The position numbers and the translations under genes are program-made. From Solwaraspora sp. WMMA2056 (GTDB taxonomy: Bacteria; Actinomycetota; Actinomycetes; Mycobacteriales; Micromonosporaceae): a stretch of DNA of 64,000 nt. The stretch lies in NCBI RefSeq assembly GCF_030345095.1, contig NZ_CP128360.1:3224001-3288000 (forward strand), given 5' to 3'. The notes below the pieces were generated by a model. It had not been told where the DNA came from. It made no database searches and saw nothing but the letters and a program-made list of their open reading frames with translations. Of this stretch, positions 16,705-26,223 are shown piece after piece (within the stretch, counting starts at the first letter, position 1; each line of letters opens with the position of its first letter).

Positions 16705-17028
16705 GTGGAGAAGAAGGTGCGAAGAGCGTTCGCTGACTATCTGCCGGAAGACCTGCGGGGGGTTGAGATTGATTCGGCGCTACCAGTTGGGCGACCACGT
16801 ATTGGTCATGGAATCGTCTACGTCTATCCGCCGCAGCCGGGTAGCGAAGAAGTGGCCTGGCACGCAATGTGGTCGGATCAGTTTCTCGATCCTGACGGGA
16901 CCGGCAACATCGTAGGGCAGTTGGCAATCGAAGGCGACAGGTTAGTGGTTATTGAATGGGCTCAATCACAACCGGCTGCCCAGAAGTTGGTCTTTTCGGT
17001 TGAAGATGGAGAATGGGTAGATTTGTAG
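16705..17028 (+). CDS. Hypothetical protein in the low-GC island
   Basis: 107 residues from GTG 16705. The sequence is soluble and acidic (MEKKVRRAFADYLPEDLRGV near the start, QLAIEGDRLVVIEWAQSQPA later) and ends VEDGEWVDL. The composition resembles a real protein, with no obvious shadow-frame bias, but the ribosome site is weak and I do not recognise a family. It belongs to the same AT-richer segment as the secreted-protein ORFs and is separated from them by the IS66 element. Confidence 0.5.
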   Translation: MEKKVRRAFADYLPEDLRGVEIDSALPVGRPRIGHGIVYVYPPQPGSEEVAWHAMWSDQFLDPDGTGNIVGQLAIEGDRLVVIEWAQSQPAAQKLVFSVEDGEWVDL

Positions 17029-17279
17029 AAACAGATTTTGCTGGGTCGCCACATATCGAGCCAGAATGTGGGGATTAGCGAGGTGGTCGAGCATGGCCTC
17101 CCAGCCGGATTTCGCTCGGTCTCCGGTGCCGGCCGGAGTATCGATGGGGCGGTACGGGTCCGAGATGTCCGGCGGCGAGCCGGGGCACACTGCGGCGTAC
17201 AGGGCAGTGGCCATGGCTGGCGTTGGCGTGACCGCGCCGGATACCTGGCGCGGTCACGCATCCGCAACTCGGGCTGGTC

Positions 17280-17480
17280 TCACTCGCCCCGCAGCGACGT
17301 GGTGAAGGACGCCCAAGCGGTGGGGGAGAATGCGAGCACGGGGCCGGAACGGTCCTTGCTGTCCCGTACCGCGATGGCGGCTGCCAAGTTGTCGGCGACC
17401 TCAACGCAGTTCCCGTTGCCGCCGGAGCGGCTGCTCGTGCGCCACTCGGCCTTCTCCAGTTGCCAGTTCTTCATCGTCAT
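17280..17480 (-). CDS. DUF397 domain protein
   Basis: A 66-residue protein with the DUF397 core WRTSSRSGGNGNCVEVA, then AIAVRDSKDRSGPVLAFSPTAWASF. Such small proteins are encoded next to XRE regulators with a DUF5753 domain in Streptomyces and Micromonospora (Scr1/Scr2-type pairs, sometimes described as toxin-antitoxin-like, with roles in development). The start ATG at 17480 overlaps the upstream regulator stop in an ATGA, giving translational coupling. A second ATG at 17474 with AAGGGAAG upstream is an alternative. Confidence 0.92.
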   Translation of the reverse strand: MTMKNWQLEKAEWRTSSRSGGNGNCVEVADNLAAAIAVRDSKDRSGPVLAFSPTAWASFTTSLRGE

Positions 17481-18358
17481 CTTCCCTTCTCGTCCATGCG
17501 GTCGATGGACTTCTTGATCATCCTGACCGACCCTGCTGGGTCGACCGCTGCTGCGCGGAGGTACTCGAACAGCGAGCTGTAGCTGGCGATCTCAGACGGA
17601 CTCTCCAGGAACATCGCGTTGACCCGGTTCTCGATGTAGACGAGCTCCGGATCATACGGGTCGGGGAAGTCCATCAGGGCGAACGCGCCGTGCATGCCAG
17701 CGTGGGCACCAACCTCGTACGGCAGCACCTGGAGGGTGATGTGGGGTTGCTTGGTCATGTCGGCGAGGTGGCGTAGCTGGCCGCGCATCACGTCGACCCC
17801 GCCGACCTGGCGATGGATCACGCCTTCGTCGATGATCGCCCAGAGCTTCAGCGGCGTGTCCTTGGTGATCGACTCCTGGCGTTTCATCGGAGCCTCGACG
17901 CGATGCGCCACGTCGGACTCGCTGCACTCGGGCAGCACTCCTGCGGTGACGGCTCGGGCGTACTCCTCGGTCTGCAGCAGGCCTGGCACGAACAGCGGCT
18001 CGTAGTTGCGGACGCTGCGGGCCTCGGCCTCGAAGCTGATGTAGGCGCTGTACTCGTCCGACAGGACTTCCTCGTACGCCTGGAGCCAGCCCAGCTGGTT
18101 CGAGTCCTTGAGCAGGTCCAGCAGCTCTGTGCGCTGTTGCCCGTCGCTGATGCCGTAGAGGTCGAGCAGGGCGAGGACGGTCCGCTTCTGCGGTCGCACC
18201 TTGCCGGTTTCGATCCGCCACAGGGTTGCGCTGTTCATGTGGGTCTTCTCGGCGGCGTCTTCGCGGGTGAGCCCTGCGTCGCTGCGCATCCCGCGCAGCT
18301 GGTATGCCAGGCGGCGCAGGCGAACAGTCGGCAGGTGCTTGCGCGCGGCCACGTCCAT
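17477..18358 (-). CDS. XRE-family regulator with DUF5753 domain
   Basis: A 293-residue protein. Residues about 10-68 are a helix-turn-helix (RLRRLAYQLRGMRSDAGLTR, then MNSATLWRIETGKVRPQ). The rest is the DUF5753 ligand-binding-like domain with YEPLFVPGLLQTEEYARAV and a C-terminal SLFEYLRAAAVDP. The ATG at 18358 is chosen over the upstream start at 18409 because of its GAGGGGAGC ribosome site and because the family begins a few residues before the HTH. It is co-transcribed with the DUF397 gene. It faces away from the Hsp70 gene run, so it may share the intergenic region with it, but no operator was identified. Confidence 0.9.
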   Translation of the reverse strand: MDVAARKHLPTVRLRRLAYQLRGMRSDAGLTREDAAEKTHMNSATLWRIETGKVRPQKRTVLALLDLYGISDGQQRTELLDLLKDSNQLGWLQAYEEVLSDEYSAYISFEAEARSVRNYEPLFVPGLLQTEEYARAVTAGVLPECSESDVAHRVEAPMKRQESITKDTPLKLWAIIDEGVIHRQVGGVDVMRGQLRHLADMTKQPHITLQVLPYEVGAHAGMHGAFALMDFPDPYDPELVYIENRVNAMFLESPSEIASYSSLFEYLRAAAVDPAGSVRMIKKSIDRMDEKGR

Positions 18359-18638
18359 GCTCCCCTCACTCCCTCTCAGTGTGCGGGTCCCGTGTCGGCG
18401 GGACAACATCAGGGCATCCTCAAGACTCTTGAAAGCAAGTCTTGCATACGCGATTCATGCTGAGGCAGTATGACACTCGGTGGTCGCATCATGGAGTGTC
18501 GATCTACCGACCTGCAGCCAGTGCTCTGGAGATCCGAGCAGGGCTGGAGGGACGCACATCCCCACCCACCTGGGCGCCGGCCGGCGTCGCGGCAAGGAGG
18601 CCGGCCGGTGCCCCGACCTGAAGAGGGGGAAGGTCCTC

Positions 18639-18782
18639 GTGGAAATCGGTGCGCTGATCGGCGCGGTCCTGCTGGGATTCCTGGCTGGACTGTTCGCCTT
18701 CAAGGTGAAAGTCAGATGGTGTCCCTGGTGCGGCCGGACGACCTGGCCCGGACCGCCGCCACCGGAGGGAGAAGCACTGTGA
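18639..18782 (+). CDS. Small membrane protein with CxxC pair
   Basis: 47 residues from GTG 18639, preceded by GAGGGGGAAGG. A single hydrophobic segment spans about residues 3-20 (IGALIGAVLLGFLAGLFAF), followed by a basic stretch KVKVRWCPWCG with a CPWC pair, and a Pro-rich tail. The stop overlaps the start of the DivIVA-like gene in a GTGA, strongly supporting that it is translated and coupled. The longer frame reaching back to 18480 is not protein-like. Function unknown; the membrane anchor plus Cys pair could bind metal or be redox-active. Confidence 0.7.
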   Translation: MEIGALIGAVLLGFLAGLFAFKVKVRWCPWCGRTTWPGPPPPEGEAL

Positions 18783-19096
18783 CCAGGTCATTCGGCCGGC
18801 ACCGGCCGCCGGTGGTCAGCGTCAACGGCGAGACGTACGAGGGGGACGCCGCGCCGGTCCCGCTGACCGCCGAGCAGGTGGCCCGGGTGCGCTTCCGTAC
18901 CCGCTGGCGGGGCCTCGACCCACGGCACGTCGCGGCGTACGTCGCCCAGGTCGCCGCCGAGCTACGCCGCCGCGACCAGAGCATCGCCCAACTCGTCGAC
19001 GAGTTGTCGCTGCTCAAGCAGGCGCTGCGGGACTGGCAGAGCGATCAGGCTCGGCTGCCGTACGTCGGTGAACTCGACATCGACCCCGGCACCTGA
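18779..19096 (+). CDS. DivIVA-domain-like protein
   Basis: A 105-residue protein starting at GTG 18779 with GGAGGG upstream. It begins TRSFGRHRPPVVSVNGETYE; then PLTAEQVARVRFRTRWRGLD and HVAAYVAQVAAELRRRDQSI match the short N-terminal DivIVA domain (RFxTxxRGYDxxEVDxFL pattern) followed by a coiled coil. DivIVA proteins sense membrane curvature and recruit polar or septal partners; this one is shorter than the main DivIVA/Wag31, so it is a paralogue of unknown role. It is coupled to the small membrane protein and overlaps the next start by 29 bp. Confidence 0.75.
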   Translation: MTRSFGRHRPPVVSVNGETYEGDAAPVPLTAEQVARVRFRTRWRGLDPRHVAAYVAQVAAELRRRDQSIAQLVDELSLLKQALRDWQSDQARLPYVGELDIDPGT

Positions 19097-19316
19097 GCCG
19101 GGTGACGTGCTGCTGATCGGGGCCGCCGCCAGCGTCCAGTTCGCCGGTGACCGGGGCTTCCGGTTCCGGGTCATCGCCGTCGACACACGCTGGACCTACG
19201 CCGGCTGGGTCTGGTTGGGCGGCTACGTGCTGGACCGCGACGGTGCGGCCGTCGAGCGGAGGGAGATCTTCGTGCAACGCGACGGGCTACGGAAGATCCG
19301 TCGGAGACAGCGGTGA
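19068..19316 (+). CDS. Conserved hypothetical protein
   Basis: An 82-residue soluble protein. The core EPGDVLLIGAAASVQFAGDR followed by FRFRVIAVDTRWTYAGWVWL looks like a small beta-barrel. GTG 19068 lies inside the end of the DivIVA-like gene; a later GTG at 19104 is a less likely start because it would cut into the conserved EPGDVLLIG segment. The stop overlaps the next gene in a GTGA. Function unknown. The chain of overlaps from 18639 to 19543 indicates one operon. Confidence 0.72.
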   Translation: MNSTSTPAPEPGDVLLIGAAASVQFAGDRGFRFRVIAVDTRWTYAGWVWLGGYVLDRDGAAVERREIFVQRDGLRKIRRRQR

Positions 19317-19543
19317 GCACCAGCGACGCCGGTGGCAGCGGCGGGTGGGTCGGGCCGGTCGGCCCACCCGCCGGCTGGACCGGTGACTACACCCCGGGCG
19401 AGCGCGAGTTCCACGAGATCATGTGCCAGCTCGCGGACCGGGCCTGGCGGCAGGGGTACGGCGTCGAAGCTGTGGTCGCCCTCGCCGACCTGGTCGACTG
19501 GTTCCCGCCGACCGACCATCCGCCACCACGCGCCGCGATCTGA
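19313..19543 (+). CDS. Small conserved hypothetical protein
   Basis: 76 residues from GTG 19313, coupled to the preceding gene through a GTGA overlap. A Gly/Pro-rich N-terminus (residues 1-27) is followed by an amphipathic helical part, EREFHEIMCQLADRAWRQGY and VEAVVALADLVDWFPP. No known domain is recognised. It is the last of four small coupled genes, 73 bp before the first Hsp70 fusion. Confidence 0.68.
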   Translation: MSTSDAGGSGGWVGPVGPPAGWTGDYTPGEREFHEIMCQLADRAWRQGYGVEAVVALADLVDWFPPTDHPPPRAAI

Positions 19544-19616
19544 CCGGATCGCACCGACCCCGGAACGTCATTTGCCGCGCCCGGTGCTGGTAGCGGCAGC
19601 ACACTAGGATCGGACC

Positions 19617-22004
19617 ATGGTGGACGCTCCGGCAGCGGGAACCGTCGGGTCCGCCCTCGGCGTCGACTTCGGAACGTCGCACACCGTCGCCGCGCTGGCC
19701 TGGCCGGACGGGAGCGTCCAGCCGCTGTTCTTCGACGGCTTCCGACAGCTCCCCTCGGCGGTGTTCCTGACGCCCGGTGCCGATCTGATCGTCGGCCGTG
19801 ACGCGCTGCACGCCGCCCGTACCCGGCCCGATCGGCTGGAGCCGCACCCGAAGCGGCGCATCGACCAGGTGACCGTGGCGCTCGGTGACACCGAGGTCGA
19901 GGTCGCCGGCCTCATCGCCGCAGTCCTCGGCGCGGTCACCGCCGAAGCCTGTCGGGTCGTCGGCGGCGGCCTGCCGGCCCGTACCGTCCTCACCCATCCG
20001 GCGAACTGGGACGAGCGGCGGCGGGAAACCCTGCTGCGCGCGGCGAGCCGCGCCGGTCTGCCCGCCGTGACGCTGATGGCGGAGCCGGTGGCCGCCGCCG
20101 GCTACTTCCTGACCGACGGTCCGACGATCCGGGCCGACGGCACCACCGTGCTGGTCTACGACCTGGGCGCCGGCACCTTCGACGCCTCAGCGGTACGCCG
20201 GGTCGACGGTCAACTGTCCGTCGTCGCCACCCGTGGTCTCGACCGTACCGGCGGCCTGGACATCGACGCCGCCGTGGTGGCGTACCTCGGATCGGTCTAC
20301 GGACCCCGCGACCCGACGGCCTGGCGACGACTGACGGACCCGGACACCGACGCGGATCGCCGCGCCAGCCGGCAACTCTGGGACGACGTACGGTCGGCGA
20401 AGGAGTCACTGTCGCGGCAGCCGTCGACCGTGATACCGATCCCGTCGCTGGGCACCGACGCGCCGTTGGGTCGGATCCAGCTGGAGGAGCTGGCCGGACC
20501 GACCGTCGCCCGGACCGTGGCGGCGACCCGAGCGGTGCTCGCCGACGCCGCCCTGGCACCGACCGACCTGCCGGGGATATTCCTGGTCGGCGGTGGTAGC
20601 CGGCTGCCGCTCGCGGCCACCGCGCTGCTGCGGGCACTGGGTGTGGCACCGATGGTGTTGGAGCAACCGGAGACCGTCGTCGCCGAAGGCGCCGCCCGAT
20701 CGGTGACGGGGCCCGCCGTACCGCCGGTCCCGGAGGATTCGCCCGACCGCACCGCATCGGCAGGCACCGCATCGGCAGGTCCGGCACGACGTCCGTACGG
20801 CTGGGACCGGCGTCGGCTGCTGTCGGTCGCGGCCGCTTCGTTCGTCGTCGGCGCTACGCCGGTCTTGCTCACCGCCGATCGCCCGGTGTCCGGCGGGGCG
20901 CTGCCGACGACCACGACCGGCCCGACCCGAGGTCCGGCACCACGGTCGAGTCCCGGCGCGAGCGCAGATCCGGGTCCCGGGCCGAGCGTCGCCTCGTCCA
21001 ACGCGCGGTCGTCGCCCCCGCTGCCCGGACCCGAACCCGGCGGCCTGCTGTGGCGTCGGCAGCTGCCCGGGATCCGGCACCGGCCGACCGTCGCGGCCGG
21101 ACTGGTCGTCGTGCTCTGCGACGACGGCGTCTGCTATGCCGTGCGCGTTGCGGACGGCTCGACAGTCTGGACCCGTAGGGTCGCGCCAGGCATGTTCCGC
21201 AACGACGTCGGCGCACCGACGGTCGTCGGGGACCGGGTCTACGTCGCCAGCCACGACAACCGTCTGCACCTGCTCGACGCAGCCACCGGAGCGGTGGTCG
21301 GCACGGCCACCAGCCGTAACATTCTGACGTCGTCACCGGCGGTCGACGACCGGTTGGTCTACCTGGCCCAGGAGGGCCTGGAGACGTACGACCCGGCCGA
21401 CCTCACCCCGCGTTGGCGTTTCGACGTGCCGGCCGCCGCCCGCGAGCCTCTGCTCACCGGCGACCTCGCGGTCTTCACCACCAACAACGGCCGGGTGTAC
21501 GCCGTCGACCGGTCGACCGGCCGGCAGCGCTGGCGCCATTCCCCGCCCGGTGCCGACCGGCTGTCCCGGCAGCTCGCCGCGACCGAGGGCGCGATCATCG
21601 TCACCGGATCCAACGGGCGGTGCTACGCGATCGACGCCCGCGACGGCGGCCTGCGGTGGCGGCGGGACGGGACCGGATCCGAGCTGGTCGGCCCGGCGGC
21701 CGCCGACGGCGTCGTGTTCACCGCTTCCTTCGACGGGTACGTCCATGCGCTCGGCGCGGCCGACGGTCGGCCGCGTTGGCGCACCCGGGTCGACGGCTAC
21801 GTCCTCGGTCGGCTGACCGTCGCCGGGCCACTGGTGTATGCGTCCACCACCACCGTGGTCACCGCTCTGCGGGTGGCGACCGGTGCGATCGCCTGGGCAC
21901 ACCCGCTGGGCCAGACCAGCGGCGTGCGGGTCGCCGACTCGGTTGCGTACGTCGGCGGCGCGACCGGCTGGCTCAGTGCGCTGGCCGCGCCGGCCACCGC
22001 CTGA
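19617..22004 (+). CDS. Hsp70-type ATPase / TM / PQQ-like beta-propeller fusion
   Basis: A 795-residue fusion. Residues about 12-365 are an Hsp70/actin-fold ATPase with all three nucleotide motifs: LGVDFGTSHTVAALAW (phosphate 1, residues 13-28), VLVYDLGAGTFDASAV (phosphate 2, about 177-192) and IFLVGGGSRLPL (adenosine, about 321-332). The Hsp70 substrate-binding domain is absent. Instead a basic stretch DRRR precedes a hydrophobic segment at about 401-423 (LLSVAAASFVVGATPVLLT), then a Pro/Thr/Ser linker, then a PQQ-like propeller from about 475 with repeated blade motifs (TVWTRRV, PRWRFDV, RQRWRHS, LRWRRDG, PRWRTRV, IAWAHPL). Predicted topology is cytoplasmic ATPase, one membrane pass, extracellular propeller. 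It is followed after 29 bases by a paralogue. Confidence 0.88.
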   Translation: MVDAPAAGTVGSALGVDFGTSHTVAALAWPDGSVQPLFFDGFRQLPSAVFLTPGADLIVGRDALHAARTRPDRLEPHPKRRIDQVTVALGDTEVEVAGLIAAVLGAVTAEACRVVGGGLPARTVLTHPANWDERRRETLLRAASRAGLPAVTLMAEPVAAAGYFLTDGPTIRADGTTVLVYDLGAGTFDASAVRRVDGQLSVVATRGLDRTGGLDIDAAVVAYLGSVYGPRDPTAWRRLTDPDTDADRRASRQLWDDVRSAKESLSRQPSTVIPIPSLGTDAPLGRIQLEELAGPTVARTVAATRAVLADAALAPTDLPGIFLVGGGSRLPLAATALLRALGVAPMVLEQPETVVAEGAARSVTGPAVPPVPEDSPDRTASAGTASAGPARRPYGWDRRRLLSVAAASFVVGATPVLLTADRPVSGGALPTTTTGPTRGPAPRSSPGASADPGPGPSVASSNARSSPPLPGPEPGGLLWRRQLPGIRHRPTVAAGLVVVLCDDGVCYAVRVADGSTVWTRRVAPGMFRNDVGAPTVVGDRVYVASHDNRLHLLDAATGAVVGTATSRNILTSSPAVDDRLVYLAQEGLETYDPADLTPRWRFDVPAAAREPLLTGDLAVFTTNNGRVYAVDRSTGRQRWRHSPPGADRLSRQLAATEGAIIVTGSNGRCYAIDARDGGLRWRRDGTGSELVGPAAADGVVFTASFDGYVHALGAADGRPRWRTRVDGYVLGRLTVAGPLVYASTTTVVTALRVATGAIAWAHPLGQTSGVRVADSVAYVGGATGWLSALAAPATA

Positions 22005-22033
22005 ACGTTGATGTGCGTCGTTACCATCGGCCG

Positions 22034-24262
<2,229 letters not shown>

Positions 24263-24428
24263 GCGGCTGTGGCGGTGGTGGTCGGGCGATCACCACCGCC
24301 ACAGCGGTCGACGGGTCAGGGGCTGGTGCCCCTTCGGGCCGGCCATCAGTCATCGCCCGACCGGAGTGCACTAGGGACATGCGTCGGCATGGGTTCCGAC
24401 GTTGCCGATTGGCACGCGACGTGGACTG

Positions 24429-25256
24429 TCAGGACAGCCAGTTGCTGACGGCCAGGCTGCCGAGCAGCCGCAGCGCCTCGGCGCTGCGGCTGCTCGGCTC
24501 CGCGCGGTACACGATCAGCTGCTGACCAGCGGCGCCCCGCACGTCGAAGGCGTGGTACGTCAACGTCAGCTCGCCGACCGTGCCGTGCCGGAACGTCTTC
24601 GCCTCGTGGGTCTTGCCCCGTACGTCGTTGCGCTGCCACAGCCGGCGGAACTCCGGGCTGGCCGTGCTCACCTCCTCGACCAGCTCGTGTACCCGCCGGT
24701 CGTGTGGGTCGTGGCCGAGCGCGAGCCGCAGGTTCGCCACGCACGCGTGCGCGGCGCGCTGCCAGTCGGCGAAGAAGGTGGCCCCGGCCGGGTCGAGGAA
24801 GGTCATCCGAACGATGTTGTCCGGCTCGGTGAAGTCGGCGTAGAACGCGTCCGCCAGCGGGTTGCCGGCCAGCAGGTCGAGGCGGCGGTCGATCACGATC
24901 GCCGGGGTGTCCGGCCAGGCGTCGAGCAGCTCCCGCAGCCCCGGATCGACCCGGGGGCGGGTCGGCGTCGGGGTCGACCCGGGTGCGACGTCGGCCAGCC
25001 GGAACAGATGGTCCCGGGCGTCGCCGTCCAGGTCGAGGGCGCTGGCCACGGCATCCAGCACCGACGCCGACGGGTGGCGTTCCCGCCCCTGCTCCAGCCG
25101 GGTGTAGTAGTCGACGCTCACCCCGGCCAGCACGGCGACCTCTTCGCGGCGCAGACCGGCGACCCGTCGGGTGCCGCTGGTGGTCAGCCCGACATCGCCC
25201 GGGGTGAGCCGGGCCCGGCGGGCGACGAGGAACGCCCCGAGTGCGGTGGTGGGCAT
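24429..25256 (-). CDS. Helix-turn-helix regulator, MmyB-like
   Basis: A 275-residue protein. Residues about 5-75 are an XRE-type HTH with GLRREEVAVLAGVSVDYYTR and EQGRERHPSASVLDAVASAL, the standard MmyB-family N-terminus. The C-terminal PAS-like ligand domain includes PAIVIDRRLDLLAGNPLADA and ends with a YHAFDVRG segment; it binds fatty-acid-like ligands in studied members. The ATG at 25256 is preferred; a GTG three codons upstream is possible. It is divergent from the Atu4866-fusion gene (start 25389), so it is a likely regulator of the two amidohydrolase-related genes. Confidence 0.9.
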   Translation of the reverse strand: MPTTALGAFLVARRARLTPGDVGLTTSGTRRVAGLRREEVAVLAGVSVDYYTRLEQGRERHPSASVLDAVASALDLDGDARDHLFRLADVAPGSTPTPTRPRVDPGLRELLDAWPDTPAIVIDRRLDLLAGNPLADAFYADFTEPDNIVRMTFLDPAGATFFADWQRAAHACVANLRLALGHDPHDRRVHELVEEVSTASPEFRRLWQRNDVRGKTHEAKTFRHGTVGELTLTYHAFDVRGAAGQQLIVYRAEPSSRSAEALRLLGSLAVSNWLS

Positions 25257-25388
25257 GCCGACCACGGTATCCAGCCCCGGCTACGGCCAAACAGGGTGCG
25301 TCACACCCTGGTAACGGCCGGCCTGGTTGACCGTCGTCGCCGGGCCGATGGTGGAGAGGACCAAGCCGAACGACCACCGGAGGTTCTC

Positions 25389-26156
25389 GTGACCACCCGC
25401 ACACTCGACGAGACAGTCCTCGCGCAGATCGCCGCCGACACCACAGGTGGGGACACCACCGCAGGTCGTCGTCGGCCGCTGATGTTCGTCGACGCCACCA
25501 TCCACACCCTGGATCCGGTGATCGGCGACTTCGCCGCCGCCGACCTGCTGCTCGGCCGCGACGTGATCGTCGCGGTCGGCCCCGGCCTGCACACCGCGGC
25601 TGAGGACGACGGGGCGATCGTCGTCGACTGCACCGGTCTGACCATCGTGCCGGCGGTCGTCGACGGCGTCGCTGTCGCCGGCCTGCGTACCGGCCCCGCC
25701 GACCGGGTCGGCACCCTGACCCCCGGCAACCCCGCCACCTTCGCCGTGATCGCCGGTGCAGGCGTCGGCGACTCCGCTGTGGAGATGGTCATCTGGCGGC
25801 CGGAGCAGGCTGCCGCGATCGTCGTCGACGGCGAGATCGCCCTGTTCAACGGTCGCCGACTGACGCCGGGCACGGTCGACGAGACCACCCCGCCCGGCTC
25901 CGACGACGGCGGCCCCCGGGTGGTCGACAGCCCGTACCTCGGCATGTGGGTCGACGAGACCGGCTTCATCCACCAGGAGCTCACCGCCGACGGCCGCTAC
26001 GACGAGACGCGCGGCGGCCGGCCGCACGCGTACCAGGGGTCGTTCTGGATCCACGGCGACCGGATCGTCTACCGCGACGACCTGGGTTTCTGGGCGTACG
26101 GCCGGTTCGTCGACGACGTGCTGCACCACGCCGGCTACGTGTTCCACCGCCGGTGA
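25389..26156 (+). CDS. Barrel-less amidohydrolase remnant fused to an Atu4866 domain
   Basis: A 255-residue protein. Residues about 27-87 (FVDATIHTLDPVIGDFAAAD, then DVIVAVGPGL and DCTGLTIVPAVVDG) match the N-terminal beta-sandwich of metal-dependent amidohydrolases and resemble the start of the neighbouring amidohydrolase. The TIM barrel with all metal ligands is missing: the sequence jumps to DRVGTLTPGNPATFAVI, the C-terminal beta-sandwich strand. Residues about 184-255 form an Atu4866-type domain (YLGMWVDETGFIHQELTADG, YQGSFWIHGDRIVYRDDLGF, HHAGYVFHRR). GTG 25389 has GGAGG upstream. No amidohydrolase catalysis is expected; a binding or isomerase-like role is possible but unproven. Confidence 0.82.
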   Translation: MTTRTLDETVLAQIAADTTGGDTTAGRRRPLMFVDATIHTLDPVIGDFAAADLLLGRDVIVAVGPGLHTAAEDDGAIVVDCTGLTIVPAVVDGVAVAGLRTGPADRVGTLTPGNPATFAVIAGAGVGDSAVEMVIWRPEQAAAIVVDGEIALFNGRRLTPGTVDETTPPGSDDGGPRVVDSPYLGMWVDETGFIHQELTADGRYDETRGGRPHAYQGSFWIHGDRIVYRDDLGFWAYGRFVDDVLHHAGYVFHRR

Positions 26157-26223
26157 ACCCGACAGAGAGCCAGTGCATCTCGACCACGAGCCAGTGAACC
26201 TCGACGAAGAGTAGGAGAAGAAG

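Noticed and set aside
17280-18358. XRE/DUF397 pair as a new toxin-antitoxin system
   Set aside because: This pair is widespread in Streptomyces and Micromonospora and already described (Scr1/Scr2 type); nothing unusual in the sequence here.
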